Positions 25,667-33,831 of a DNA stretch of 64,000 nucleotides are shown piece after piece. Position 1 is the first letter of the stretch. Every line of letters begins with the position of its first letter. Position numbers and translations under genes: made by a program. The DNA lies in NCBI GenBank assembly GCA_030680805.1, contig JAUXUK010000105.1, positions 1-64,000 on the forward strand, given 5' to 3'. Below the pieces are notes generated by a model that saw only the letters and a program-made list of their open reading frames with translations, ran no database searches and was not told the origin of the DNA. This DNA comes from Sulfuritalea sp. Lineage in GTDB: Bacteria > Pseudomonadota > Gammaproteobacteria > Burkholderiales > Rhodocyclaceae.

Positions 25667-26135
25667 AGGCGGGGAAGTCCATCTTGCGGTAGTGCTTGCC
25701 GGAGACGAAGCGGTCAAGCAGCAAGGCGTCTTCCGGGCTCCTGAAGCCGCCGCGAACGCGGGCGACTTCCTTGCCCTGTGCATCGAGGAAGACCAGCACC
25801 GGATGGATGCCGCTGCTGTTGTGGCGGGCGATCACGGCGTGCTTGGGATCCTTTGCGGCAAGCTCACTGAAATCGACATGGGTGCTGACATAGTTCTTTG
25901 CGTACTGGCGGCTGACGTCGGGCTGGCTGAGCACACTCACGGTGTAGCGGCAGGCCCCTCAGTGCTGGTAGTCGCCGAAGTAGAGCATCACGTGGCGCTC
26001 CGGCGTCTTGGCGATCTGGACCAGCGCTGCCTTGTCGTCGGCGGCCAGGGTCAGCACGCCGTCGAGCCGGTCGGCGGCATGCGCCGGCAGGCTCAGCGCG
26101 GCGGCGATGGCAAACAGGGAAAGCAGGTGTCTCAT
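25644..26135 (-). CDS. Putative selenoprotein: periplasmic thioredoxin-like protein with U-G-A-C motif
   Basis: A 163-residue protein if the in-frame TGA at 25959-25961 is read as selenocysteine (residue 59). A Sec-type signal peptide (MRHLLSLFAIAAALSLPAHA) and a thioredoxin fold of the SoxW-like type follow: RHVMLYFGDYQH, then U-G-A-C, RYTVSVLSQPDVSRQYA, a cis-Pro region GIHPVLVFLDAQGKEVARVRGG, and a C-terminal helix. Sec falls exactly where the first Cys of CxxC belongs, and the reading frame is conserved-looking on both sides. ATG 26135 has GAGGAG upstream. A SECIS-like hairpin follows the TGA at the standard distance. Neighbours are selA/selB/selC on one side and fdhE-fdn on the other. 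Likely a periplasmic thiol/disulfide oxidoreductase. The alternative is a nonsense-mutated gene. Confidence 0.82.
25920..25958 (-). promoter_or_regulatory. Candidate SECIS element of the thioredoxin-like gene
   Basis: Directly after the TGA, ten bases precede the hairpin GCTACACCGTGAGTGTGC (25931-25948): a GC pair, a bulged U, the ACAC/GTGT stem and loop CGTGA. A lower stem is possible (GGGC with GCCC, CTG with CAG). The E. coli fdhF SECIS likewise has ~11 bases, a bulged U and a small loop containing GU. No folding program was run. Confidence 0.65.
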
Positions 26136-26206
26136 CGGGGTCTCCTCGGGTTGTCTGTTGCAGTCGGACATATTCGCAGACAGTGTAAAGCGGGAATTGG
26201 TTCCGC

Positions 26207-26232
26207 GGCGCGATGACCGGGGTCACCGCGCC
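26207..26232. repeat. 12-bp hairpin downstream of fdhE
   Basis: GGCGCGATGACC and GGTCACCGCGCC pair across two bases (one G-U pair in the transcript), 37 bp after the fdhE stop. There is no T run, so termination is uncertain; it may separate fdhE from the thioredoxin-like gene. Confidence 0.5.
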
Positions 26233-26268
26233 GCCGGCGCCAGCGCTCTGCGTCCAGACACGGAACTC

Positions 26269-27192
26269 TCAGCCTCCCGGCACCAGCAGCAGGTTCGGCC
26301 CGCTGCGGGCATAACCCGCTTCGTCAACCAGAATATCCAGCGCCAGCGTGGCGAGATCGTCGGCCACCGGGTCAACGGTATCCTTTTCGGAATAGACGAT
26401 CTTGAGATAGCTCTTGCACGACTCGCAGGTCTCGGCGCGCACGGCGCCGGCGGTCTTGATGTCGTCGCTTTCGAGATGGCGATAGCTGATGCCTTCGTTG
26501 GCGTCGCAGGCGCTGCATTTGACGCGCACCAGGTTCCATTCGGTATTGCACAAGGCGCAGTGGAGATAGCGCAGGTTGCTGGTCTCGCCGGCGCCGCGGA
26601 CGATACTGGCGACCGGCAGAAAGCCGCAGCAGGGGCAGACGCCGGGGACGTCGAGCGAGACGACGTCGCGGTCGCCGAGGCGCGCCGCGCCGGCCGTCCA
26701 CAGCACCTGCAGGGCAGCGGCGACGTAGGGCAACAGGGCCGCGTCTTCGCCATACAGTTCGGTGTGCAGCACGCGCTCGGCCAGCGCCTCGATGCGTTCG
26801 GCATCCATGCCCGCGAGGCGGGCCAGGTCATTGCGGGCCGGTTCGGGCGCGGCAGGGGAGACGGCGGCGATGATTTGCAGCAGGCTCTGGCGCCAGGCCG
26901 GATCGCGCGGCCAGGACTGGGCCGGCAGCGGCGGCATGCGATGCTCGCGGGCGCGGGCCAGTTCGGCCGCATCGGGCAGCGCCAGCGCCGGCAGCGATTG
27001 CAGCGCCTCATGCTGGGCGCGGGTGATGGCAGCGAGAAAACGCAGCCAGTCGGCCAGGGTGTGGCCTTCGGCGAGTTGCTCGAAGCGCTGCGCACGGGTG
27101 GCGAAGATCGTCTTTGCGTCGGGGGCGATGACGTGCGGCGGCTCGCTGCTCGACTTGATCGGGATGATGGGGGTTTGTGCTGTGGCGCTCAT
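26269..27192 (-). CDS. fdhE: Formate dehydrogenase accessory protein FdhE
   Basis: A 307-residue cytosolic, rubredoxin-like iron protein needed for assembly of respiratory formate dehydrogenases. The C-terminal half carries the paired Cys motifs of the family: CPCCGF, CALCNTEW, CSACDANEG and CESCKSYLKI. ATG 27192 is preferred, although no strong ribosome binding site is visible; an upstream in-frame TTG is possible. It lies just after the terminator of the fdnGHI operon in the same direction, so it has either its own promoter or read-through. Confidence 0.95.
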   Translation of the reverse strand: MSATAQTPIIPIKSSSEPPHVIAPDAKTIFATRAQRFEQLAEGHTLADWLRFLAAITRAQHEALQSLPALALPDAAELARAREHRMPPLPAQSWPRDPAWRQSLLQIIAAVSPAAPEPARNDLARLAGMDAERIEALAERVLHTELYGEDAALLPYVAAALQVLWTAGAARLGDRDVVSLDVPGVCPCCGFLPVASIVRGAGETSNLRYLHCALCNTEWNLVRVKCSACDANEGISYRHLESDDIKTAGAVRAETCESCKSYLKIVYSEKDTVDPVADDLATLALDILVDEAGYARSGPNLLLVPGG

Positions 27193-27217
27193 TGTTTTCG
27201 GACAATCCGTGGGAGAC

Positions 27218-27246
27218 AAAAAACCCGCGGGCCGAAGCCCGCGGGT
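27218..27246 (-). terminator. Terminator between fdnI and fdhE
   Basis: On the minus strand the stem CCCGCGGGC/GCCCGCGGG with a 4-base loop ends in six T's. It would end the fdnGHI transcript before fdhE. Confidence 0.85.
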
Positions 27247-27291
27247 GTTGGGTTGGCGGAAAGGCAGGCGCTGCGACTTACGACTTGCCGC

Positions 27292-27912
27292 CTATTTGCC
27301 CATAACCTGACGATACCACGCCCGGTGATGCTGTTTGGCCCAGGCGCGGGTGACCGTGCCGTACACCATGGCGCGCACCGTACCCCTGACCCAGAGTGCG
27401 GCATAGACGTGCACAAAGATCATGGCGATCATGAAGGCGGCCACCGCGGAATGCACCACGGCACCGAGGCGCACCACATCCACCGGCAGGTTGAAGTAGG
27501 TACGCCACAGGAAAATGCCGGAGACGAACAGCAGCAGCATGCACAAGGCCATGGCCCAGAACATCGCCTTCTGGCCGCCGTTGTACTTGCCCTGTTCCGG
27601 CATGTTGTGGTCGTTCCCGCTCATCATCTCGCCCGCCCGCGACAGCCATTCCTTGTCTGCCGGCGTCATGACGTTGAGCGCCTTGAAGCGGAAGAACATC
27701 ACGACGAAGGCCAGCGCCATGATCACGCCAAGGAAGGGATGCAGGATGCGCGCCCAGACCCCGCCGCCGAACAGTTGCACCAGCGGATAGAACGCCGGGT
27801 GGAAAAAGGCCAGTCCCGAGAGCGCGAGCAGGATGAAGCTGATGCCCACCGCCCAGTGATTGGCCCGCTCGTGCGCATCGTAGCGTTGCAGGTCTTTCGG
27901 ATTGCGGATCAT
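27292..27912 (-). CDS. fdnI: Formate dehydrogenase-N cytochrome b556 subunit (gamma)
   Basis: A 206-residue inner-membrane di-heme cytochrome b that passes electrons from the periplasmic FdnGH to quinone. Four membrane helices are readable, with His ligands in ERANHWAVGISFILLALSG, ILHPFLGVIMALAF, VVHSAVAAFMIAMIFVHVYAALW. The end KQHHRAWYRQVMGK is typical. It is the last gene of the fdn operon, 190 bp after fdnH, the gap containing two strong hairpins. Confidence 0.95.
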   Translation of the reverse strand: MIRNPKDLQRYDAHERANHWAVGISFILLALSGLAFFHPAFYPLVQLFGGGVWARILHPFLGVIMALAFVVMFFRFKALNVMTPADKEWLSRAGEMMSGNDHNMPEQGKYNGGQKAMFWAMALCMLLLFVSGIFLWRTYFNLPVDVVRLGAVVHSAVAAFMIAMIFVHVYAALWVRGTVRAMVYGTVTRAWAKQHHRAWYRQVMGK

Positions 27913-28020
27913 GATGATGCCTCCGATGGGCCGCCCCGAGGGGGCAGCAAGTCAACAAAATGGAAGCCGCAACGCGGCTGAACCGACGTCACCCCTTTCC
28001 ATGGGGCGTAGGCAGGGTTT

Positions 28021-28073
28021 CGCGGAGCACTGCTCCGCGCTGCCGTAGCCGGCTGGCTGTGCAAAGCCAGCCG
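28021..28073. repeat. Paired hairpins between fdnH and fdnI
   Basis: Two perfect 9-bp hairpins: CGCGGAGCA-C-TGCTCCGCG (28021-28039) and CGGCTGGCT/AGCCAGCCG (28050-28073, loop of 6). Neither has a T run. They may protect or attenuate the operon mRNA. Confidence 0.6.
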
Positions 28074-28102
28074 TGGGACAGGGGCCGGGGGAAAGGTCGT
28101 AT

Positions 28103-28987
28103 TCATCTATCCTCCTTTTCCATCTCGTCTTCCAGTTCCTTGGATATCTCGTTCGGACCCTTCATCACGTAGTGGAACAGGCTGCCCAGTGCGACGGCAG
28201 CCATCGCCACGCTCGCCAGCGGCTTGGCGAAGCCCTTCCACAGCGACACCAGCGGACTGATGCTGGGATCCTTGGGCAGGCCCTTGTACAGCTCCGGCCG
28301 GTCGGCATGGTGCAGCACGTACATGACATGCGTGCCGCCTACGCCGGCCGGATCGTAGAGCCCCGCCTTGTCGTAGCCGCGCGACTTGAGGTCGACGACG
28401 CGCTTGGCGGCGTAATCCGTCATCTGCTCTTTCGAGCCGAACTGGATCGCGCCGGTCGGGCAGGCCTTGGCGCAGGCGGGAGCCTGGCCGACGGCGACGC
28501 GGTCGGAACACAGCGAGCACTTGTAGGCCTTGTTGTCCGCCTCGGAAATGCGCGGCACGTTGAAGGGACAGCCGGTGATGCAGTAGCCGCAGCCGATGCA
28601 GTTTTCCTGGTGGAAATCGACGATGCCGTTGGCGTACTGGATGATGGCGCCGGGCGCCGGGCAGGCCTTGAGGCAGCCTGGATCGGCGCAATGCATGCAG
28701 CCGTCCTTGCGGATCAGCCACTCCAGCTTGCCTTTCTCTTCCACTTCGGCGAAGCGCATCACGGTCCACGATTTGGCCGTCAGGTCCACGGGGTTGTCAT
28801 AGATCCCGGAGCAGCTGCCGACTTCGTCGCGGATGTCGTTCCATTCCATGCAGGCGGCCTGGCAGGCCTTGCAGCCGATGCAGGTGGACACGTCGATCAG
28901 CTTGGCCACGGCCGTGGTCTGCCGAATGCCCGGTGCCGGGGTGGTCGTCGCCGAGCGGCGGGCGATATCTAGCGATTGCAATGCCAT
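28103..28987 (-). CDS. fdnH: Formate dehydrogenase-N iron-sulfur subunit (beta)
   Basis: A 294-residue electron-transfer subunit anchored by one C-terminal membrane helix ([19 protein letters not shown]). Four [4Fe-4S] ligand groups are present: [37 protein letters not shown] and CSLCSDR...CAKACP. A very strong ribosome binding site (AGGAGG) precedes ATG 28987. It links Mo-containing FdnG to cytochrome FdnI. Confidence 0.96.
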   Translation of the reverse strand: MALQSLDIARRSATTTPAPGIRQTTAVAKLIDVSTCIGCKACQAACMEWNDIRDEVGSCSGIYDNPVDLTAKSWTVMRFAEVEEKGKLEWLIRKDGCMHCADPGCLKACPAPGAIIQYANGIVDFHQENCIGCGYCITGCPFNVPRISEADNKAYKCSLCSDRVAVGQAPACAKACPTGAIQFGSKEQMTDYAAKRVVDLKSRGYDKAGLYDPAGVGGTHVMYVLHHADRPELYKGLPKDPSISPLVSLWKGFAKPLASVAMAAVALGSLFHYVMKGPNEISKELEDEMEKEDR

Positions 28988-29076
28988 GTCATGCCTCCTG
29001 AAGGGCCGTCCCGAAGGAGGCATCGCCCCCTTGGGGGGCAGCGAACAGAGTGAGCGTGGGGGTCATCATCGTCTCC

Positions 29077-32000
29077 TTAGATCTTCTCGATGTTGACCAG
29101 GAACGCCTTGAATTCCGGCGTCTGGCAATTGGCGTCGCCGACGAACGGCGTCAGCGTGTTGGTGATGAAGCCCGGCTTGGTGACCCCCTTGAAACCGAAG
29201 TGGATCGGGATGCCCACGGTATGCACTTTCTTGCCGTCGACATCCAGGGTCGGAATGCGCTTGGTGACGACGGCCACCGCCTTGATGAAGCCGCGGTTGC
29301 TGCGCACCTTGACCCGGTCGCCGTTGGCAATGCCCTTTTCCCTGGCCAATATCTCGCTGATCTCGACGAACTGTTCCGGCTGCAGCACGGCGTTGATCTT
29401 CGCGTGCTTGGTCCAGTAGTGGAAGTGCTCGACCAGGCGGTAGGTGGTGCAGACGTAGGGGAAGTCCTTGGCCTTGCCGAAGGTTTCCATGTCACCCTTG
29501 TACACCCGCGCCGCCGGATTGCTGATGGCTTTCGGGTTGTTGGGGTGGAACGGATTCCTGTCCAGCGGGGTCTCGAAGGGCTCGTAGTGCTCGGGGAAGG
29601 GACCTTCGGCCATGGCCGGCGCGAACAGCCGCGCCACGCCTTCCGGCGTCATGATGAAGGGCATCACCCCTTCTTCCGGCGCCGCGTCGGGCCGCATGTC
29701 GGGCACGTCGTTGCCGCCCCAGGCCGTGCCGGTCCAGCGGATCACCGCGCGTTTCGGATCCCACGGCTTGCCGGCCATGTCGCACGAGGCGCGGTTGTAG
29801 ATGATGCGCCGGTTGGCCGGCCAGGCGAAACCCCAGTTCAGCGTCTGCCCCAATCCCGAAGGATCGGAGTTGTCGCGCCGTGCCGTGAGGTTGCCCGCCT
29901 GCGACCAGCTTCCGCCGTAGATCCAGTTGCCGCACTGGGTGGAACCGTCGTCGCGCAACTGGGCGAAGCCGGCGATCTGCTCACCCGGCTTGACCAGCAC
30001 CTTGGTCTTGTCCTTCGGATCGAGCACCTCGCCCAGGGCCTTGCCGGAGATTTCCATGAGGAGCTCTTCCGGCGCGGGCTTGGCGGGGATGCGGTAGGGC
30101 CAGGTCAGGTTGAGTATCGGCTCGGGCAGCTTGCCGCCGTCCTTGGCATACATCGCCTTGAGCTTGAGGAAGATCGACGCCATGATTTCGATGTCGCCCT
30201 TCGACTCGCCCGGACCATCGGCCGCCTTCCAGTGCCACTGGATGACGCGTCCCGAGCTGGTGAAGCTGCCGGACTCTTCGGCGAAGAGGTTGGCCGGCAG
30301 GCGGAACACTTCGGTCTGGATCTTGGTCGGATCGACCTCGTTGAACTCGCCGTGCGGCTTCCAGAACTCGGAGGTGTCGGTCGCCAATGGGTCCATGATG
30401 ACCAGGAACTTGAGCTTGGCCAGCGCGTCGCCGACCTTCTTCTTGTTCGCCACCGAGGCCAGCGGATTGAAGCCCTGGCAGAAGAAGCCGTTCATCTTGC
30501 CCTGATGCATGCGCTCGAACATCGCCAGGGTGTCGTAGGCGCCATCCTTCTTCGGCAACCAGTCGTAGCCGAAGTCGTTCTTGTCGGTCGCCGCCGCCCC
30601 GTACCAGGCCTTTTGCAGACTGGTGAACCACTTCGGGAAGTTCTGCGGGAAGTTCATCTGGTTCGGCCGCAGTGCCTTGGGCGTGCGCTTTTCCAGATAA
30701 GTCTTGCGATCGACGTCCTGGTCGGTCGGCGCCGACAGGTAGCCGGGCAGCACTTCCGAGTAGAGACACATGTCGGTGATGCCCTGCACATTGGCGTGGC
30801 CGCGCAGCGCGTTGATGCCGCCGCCCGCCATGCCCATGTTGCCCAGCAGCAGCTGGATCAAGGCCATGGTGCGGATGTTCTGCGAGCCGACCGAATGTTC
30901 CGTCCAGCCCAGCGCATAACAGATCGTCATGGTCTTGTCGGGCGCCGCGGTCTCCGCCATCATTTCGCAGATCTTGAGGAAGGCGTCCTGCGGCGTGCCG
31001 GTGGTCTTGCTCACCAGTTCCGGCGTGTAGCGGCTGTAGTGCTTCTTCATCAACTGGAAGACGCAGTTCGGGCTTTCCAGGGTCGGGTCGATCATCGCAA
31101 ACCCGTCCTTGCCCATCTGGTATTTCCAGGTGTCCTTGCCGTAACTGCGCTTCTCGGCGTTGTAGCCGGAGAACAGGCCGTCATCGAACGCGAAACCCTC
31201 GTCGATCAGGAAGGCGGCATTGGTGTAGTTCTTGACGTACTCGTGATGGATCTTGTCTTTCGACAGCAGGTAGTTGATGACGCCGCCAAGGAAGGCGATG
31301 TCGCTACCGGCGCGAATCGGCGCGTAGAAATCTGAAACGGCGGCGGACCGCGTGTAGCGCGGATCGACCACGATCAGCTTGGCCTTGCGATCCTTCTTCG
31401 CTTCGATGACCCATTTAAAACCGCAGGGATGCGCTTCGGCGGCATTGCCGCCCATGACGATCACCAGGTCTGAATTCTTCAGATCGACCCAATGATTGGT
31501 CATTGCACCACGCCCAAATGTCGGACCCAGACTGGATACCGTGGGGGCGTGTCAAATACGTGCTTGCGTGTCTAGTGCGACGATACCGAGGCTGCGAAGG
31601 GTTTTTACCGTGATATAGCCGGACTCGTTGTTGGCGGCCGATGAAGCGAGGAAACCGGTGGTGTTCCAGCGATTCACCGTGACGCCGTCGGCGTTCTTCT
31701 CGATGAGGTTGGCGTCGCGGTCCTTCTTCATGTGGGTGGTGATGCGGGTGATCGCCTCGTCCCACGAAATGCGCTTCCACTCGTTGCTGCCGGCTTCGCG
31801 CACTTCCGGGAACTTGATCCGGTTGGTGCTCTTGACCATGTCGAGCAGGCCGGCGCCCTTGGCGCACAGCGTGCCGCGATTCACGGGATTATCCGGATCG
31901 CCCTCGATGTGGATGATGTCCGCCTTCGAATTCTTGGACTTGTCGCCCGTGGTGTAGATCAGGACCCCGCAGCTCACCGAGCAGTAGGGACACATGTTGC

Positions 32001-32139
32001 GGGTTTCCGTGGCGCGGGCGAGCTTGTAGCTGCGCACCTCCGCCAGGGCCGATGTGGGTGAGAATCCCATCAGTGCGATGGAAGACCCGCTCAGACCGGC
32101 GCCGCAGACCTTGAAGAACTGTCGCCGTGTGACTTGCAT
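29077..32139 (-). CDS. fdnG: Formate dehydrogenase-N catalytic subunit, selenocysteine-containing (alpha)
   Basis: A 1020-residue periplasmic molybdopterin enzyme oxidising formate for respiration, read through the in-frame TGA at 31552-31554. A Tat signal (VTRRQFFKVCGAG) and a [4Fe-4S] motif (CPYCSVSCGV) start the protein. Sec is residue 196 in TQARI-U-HAPTVSSLGPTFGRG, the same position and context as E. coli FdnG (Sec196). The sequence stays in frame on both sides and ends KAFLVNIEKI as in relatives. ATG 32139 follows AAGGAGGAG. Expression fits a sigma-54 promoter at 32180-32195. Conventional calling would split this gene at the TGA. Confidence 0.97.
31509..31551 (-). promoter_or_regulatory. 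SECIS element of fdnG
   Basis: Immediately after the TGA, CACGCCC pairs perfectly with GGGCGTG across ~29 bases that contain the CCAGTCTGG apical region with the G-U loop bases expected for SelB binding. Position and shape agree with E. coli fdnG. Confidence 0.88.
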
Positions 32140-32179
32140 TTTTTGACTCCTCCTTTTTTGTATACCAAGGGACAATCAA

Positions 32180-32195
32180 TGCAATTTATGCGCCA
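32180..32195 (-). promoter_or_regulatory. Sigma-54 (-24/-12) promoter of fdnGHI
   Basis: TGGCGCATAAATTGCA matches the consensus TGGCAC-N5-TTGC with one difference and exact GG-to-GC spacing. Transcription would start ~12 bases on, leaving a ~30-base leader before fdnG. Confidence 0.85.
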
Positions 32196-32246
32196 ATTCA
32201 ATGCGGCGAGTAAGGACAAGTACTTACCGCGCCGCAGCAATCCGGA

Positions 32247-32294
32247 TGGGACAAAATGTCCAAACCGGATTGGGGCAGATGGGACATTTTGTCG
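32247..32294. promoter_or_regulatory. Tandem operator sites between fdnG and the sigma-54 regulator
   Basis: Two inverted repeats, GGGACAAAATGTCC and GGGACATTTTGTCG, have centres 33 bp apart (about three helical turns) and lie ~50-110 bp upstream of the -24 box. They are good candidates for enhancer sites bound by the neighbouring regulator; they may also autoregulate it. Confidence 0.65.
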
Positions 32295-32373
32295 TTGGCG
32301 TCGATGCTCATTGCCAAGCCCTTCCGAATTGACGATCATTGCGGCCATAAGAGCATTTCAACAAGGGGGAGAC

Positions 32374-33831
32374 GTGAGTTCCGTTCCTGCGGTCGCGACC
32401 GTCGAGCTTTTGCCATGGCAGCATCAGTCGGTGCTGGTGGTCGATGACGAGCCGGGCATGGTGAGTTTTTTGCACCGCTCGCTGGCCCTGCGCTGCGGCT
32501 GGGTGGCGACCGCCGGCAGCGTCGAAGAGGCGGCGGAACTGCTCAGCCGTCGCCACTTCGATCTGATCGTACTCGACATCGCGCTGCCCGGACGCTCGGG
32601 GGTCGAGTGGCTGCATGACCTTCGCGCTCAAGGTTTCGCCGGCGACGTGGTGCTGATGACTGCCTATGCGGATCTCGAAACCGCGATTGATGCCTTGCGT
32701 GCCGGCGCCTCGGATTTTCTGCTGAAGCCCTTCTCGGTAGCGCAGATGCTGAACGCGATCAAGCGCTGCTTCGAACGATCTTCGCTGCGTCGCGAGAACT
32801 TCGTGCTGCGTCGCGAACTGGATCAGCGTGACGACAGCGTCGAGGGCATGGTCGGCAAGTCGGCCGTGATCCGCGACGTCTGCGCGCGCATCAAGCGCAT
32901 CGCGCCGACGCCCTCGACGGTGCTGATCCACGGCGAATCCGGCACCGGCAAGGAACTCGCCGCGCGTGCGCTGCACCGCATGAGCCTGCGCGCCGAAGGC
33001 CCCTTCGTGCCGATCAACTGCGCCGCGATCGCCGAAGATCTGATCGAATCCGAATTGTTCGGCCATGTCAAAGGCGCGTTCACCGGCGCCGCCGCGGGCC
33101 GCGAGGGCCTGTTCTATTACGCCAGCGGTGGCACGCTGTTTCTCGACGAAATCTCGGAACTGCCCTTGCCGCTGCAGGCCAAATTGCTGCGCGTGCTGGA
33201 AGAACGCAAAGTGCGGCCGGTGGGGTCGGAGCAGGAAGTGCCGGTGGACGTGCGCGTGGTCGCCGCCACCAACCGCAATCTGGCCGAAGAGATTGCCGCC
33301 GGCCGTTTCCGCCGCGACCTTTACTACCGGCTGCAGGTGGTCGAAGTCGTCCTGCCGCCGTTGCGCGAGCGGATCGAAGACCTGCCCGACCTGGTCGACT
33401 ATTTCATCGGCCAGCTGGCCGCGCGCCTGGGCGTGGCCGAGCTGGCGCACGACGAAGCCGCGCTGGCGCGTCTGGCGCGCTACAGCTGGCCGGGCAACGT
33501 GCGCGAACTGAAGAACCTGATCGAGCGCTCGCTGATCCTCGGCTACTACGCGGATGATTTCGCGCCGAATGAAGAAGCCGCCGTTACCTGCCCGCGAAGC
33601 GGCATCCCAGGTACGCAAAGCGACGCAGCGCCGTCCGCAGGGGATACCGTCTCCGGCTGTGCCGGAGACATAACTTTTGAACCAAGCGGCGAGGAGTCGC
33701 TGGCAACCATCGAGCGCCGCCACATTCTTGGCGTGCTGGATGTCTGCAAAGGCAACAAGTCGGAGGCGGCAAGAAAGCTCGGCGTCTCGCGCAAGACGCT
33801 GGAGCGCAAGTGCTCCGCGTGGGGGGTCTAG
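32374..33831 (+). CDS. Sigma-54-dependent NtrC/DctD-type response regulator
   Basis: A 485-residue transcription activator, GTG start with AGGGGGAG upstream. The receiver domain has phospho-acceptor D68 ([10 protein letters not shown]). The AAA+ domain has Walker A GESGTGKE (~187), the sigma-54 contact loop GAFTGA (~234) and Walker [11 protein letters not shown] Fis-type helix-turn-helix ends the protein ([19 protein letters not shown]). Between them, residues ~405-432 ([26 protein letters not shown]) are encoded by dispersed repeat DNA. It is divergent from fdnG, whose sigma-54 promoter and operator sites lie between, so it very probably activates fdnGHI with its overlapping kinase partner. 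Confidence 0.93.
   Translation: MSSVPAVATVELLPWQHQSVLVVDDEPGMVSFLHRSLALRCGWVATAGSVEEAAELLSRRHFDLIVLDIALPGRSGVEWLHDLRAQGFAGDVVLMTAYADLETAIDALRAGASDFLLKPFSVAQMLNAIKRCFERSSLRRENFVLRRELDQRDDSVEGMVGKSAVIRDVCARIKRIAPTPSTVLIHGESGTGKELAARALHRMSLRAEGPFVPINCAAIAEDLIESELFGHVKGAFTGAAAGREGLFYYASGGTLFLDEISELPLPLQAKLLRVLEERKVRPVGSEQEVPVDVRVVAATNRNLAEEIAAGRFRRDLYYRLQVVEVVLPPLRERIEDLPDLVDYFIGQLAARLGVAELAHDEAALARLARYSWPGNVRELKNLIERSLILGYYADDFAPNEEAAVTCPRSGIPGTQSDAAPSAGDTVSGCAGDITFEPSGEESLATIERRHILGVLDVCKGNKSEAARKLGVSRKTLERKCSAWGV
33586..33669. repeat. Dispersed repeat DNA in the linker of the sigma-54 regulator
   Basis: The first part (CCCGCGAAGCGG, CCCAGG-ACGCA) recurs in rlpA near 52786, there reading PRSGNPGTQS. 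The second part (GGGGATACCGTCTCC with hairpin GTCTCCGGC/GCCGGAGAC) recurs inverted at 6534-6566. Confidence 0.65.

Noticed and set aside
25644-26171. Two separate small genes or a pseudogene (98- and 70-residue pieces) in the thioredoxin-like region
   Set aside because: The two pieces share a frame, together make one complete thioredoxin fold, and the TGA sits at the redox Cys with a SECIS-like hairpin after it. A nonsense mutation remains possible but is less likely next to selABC.
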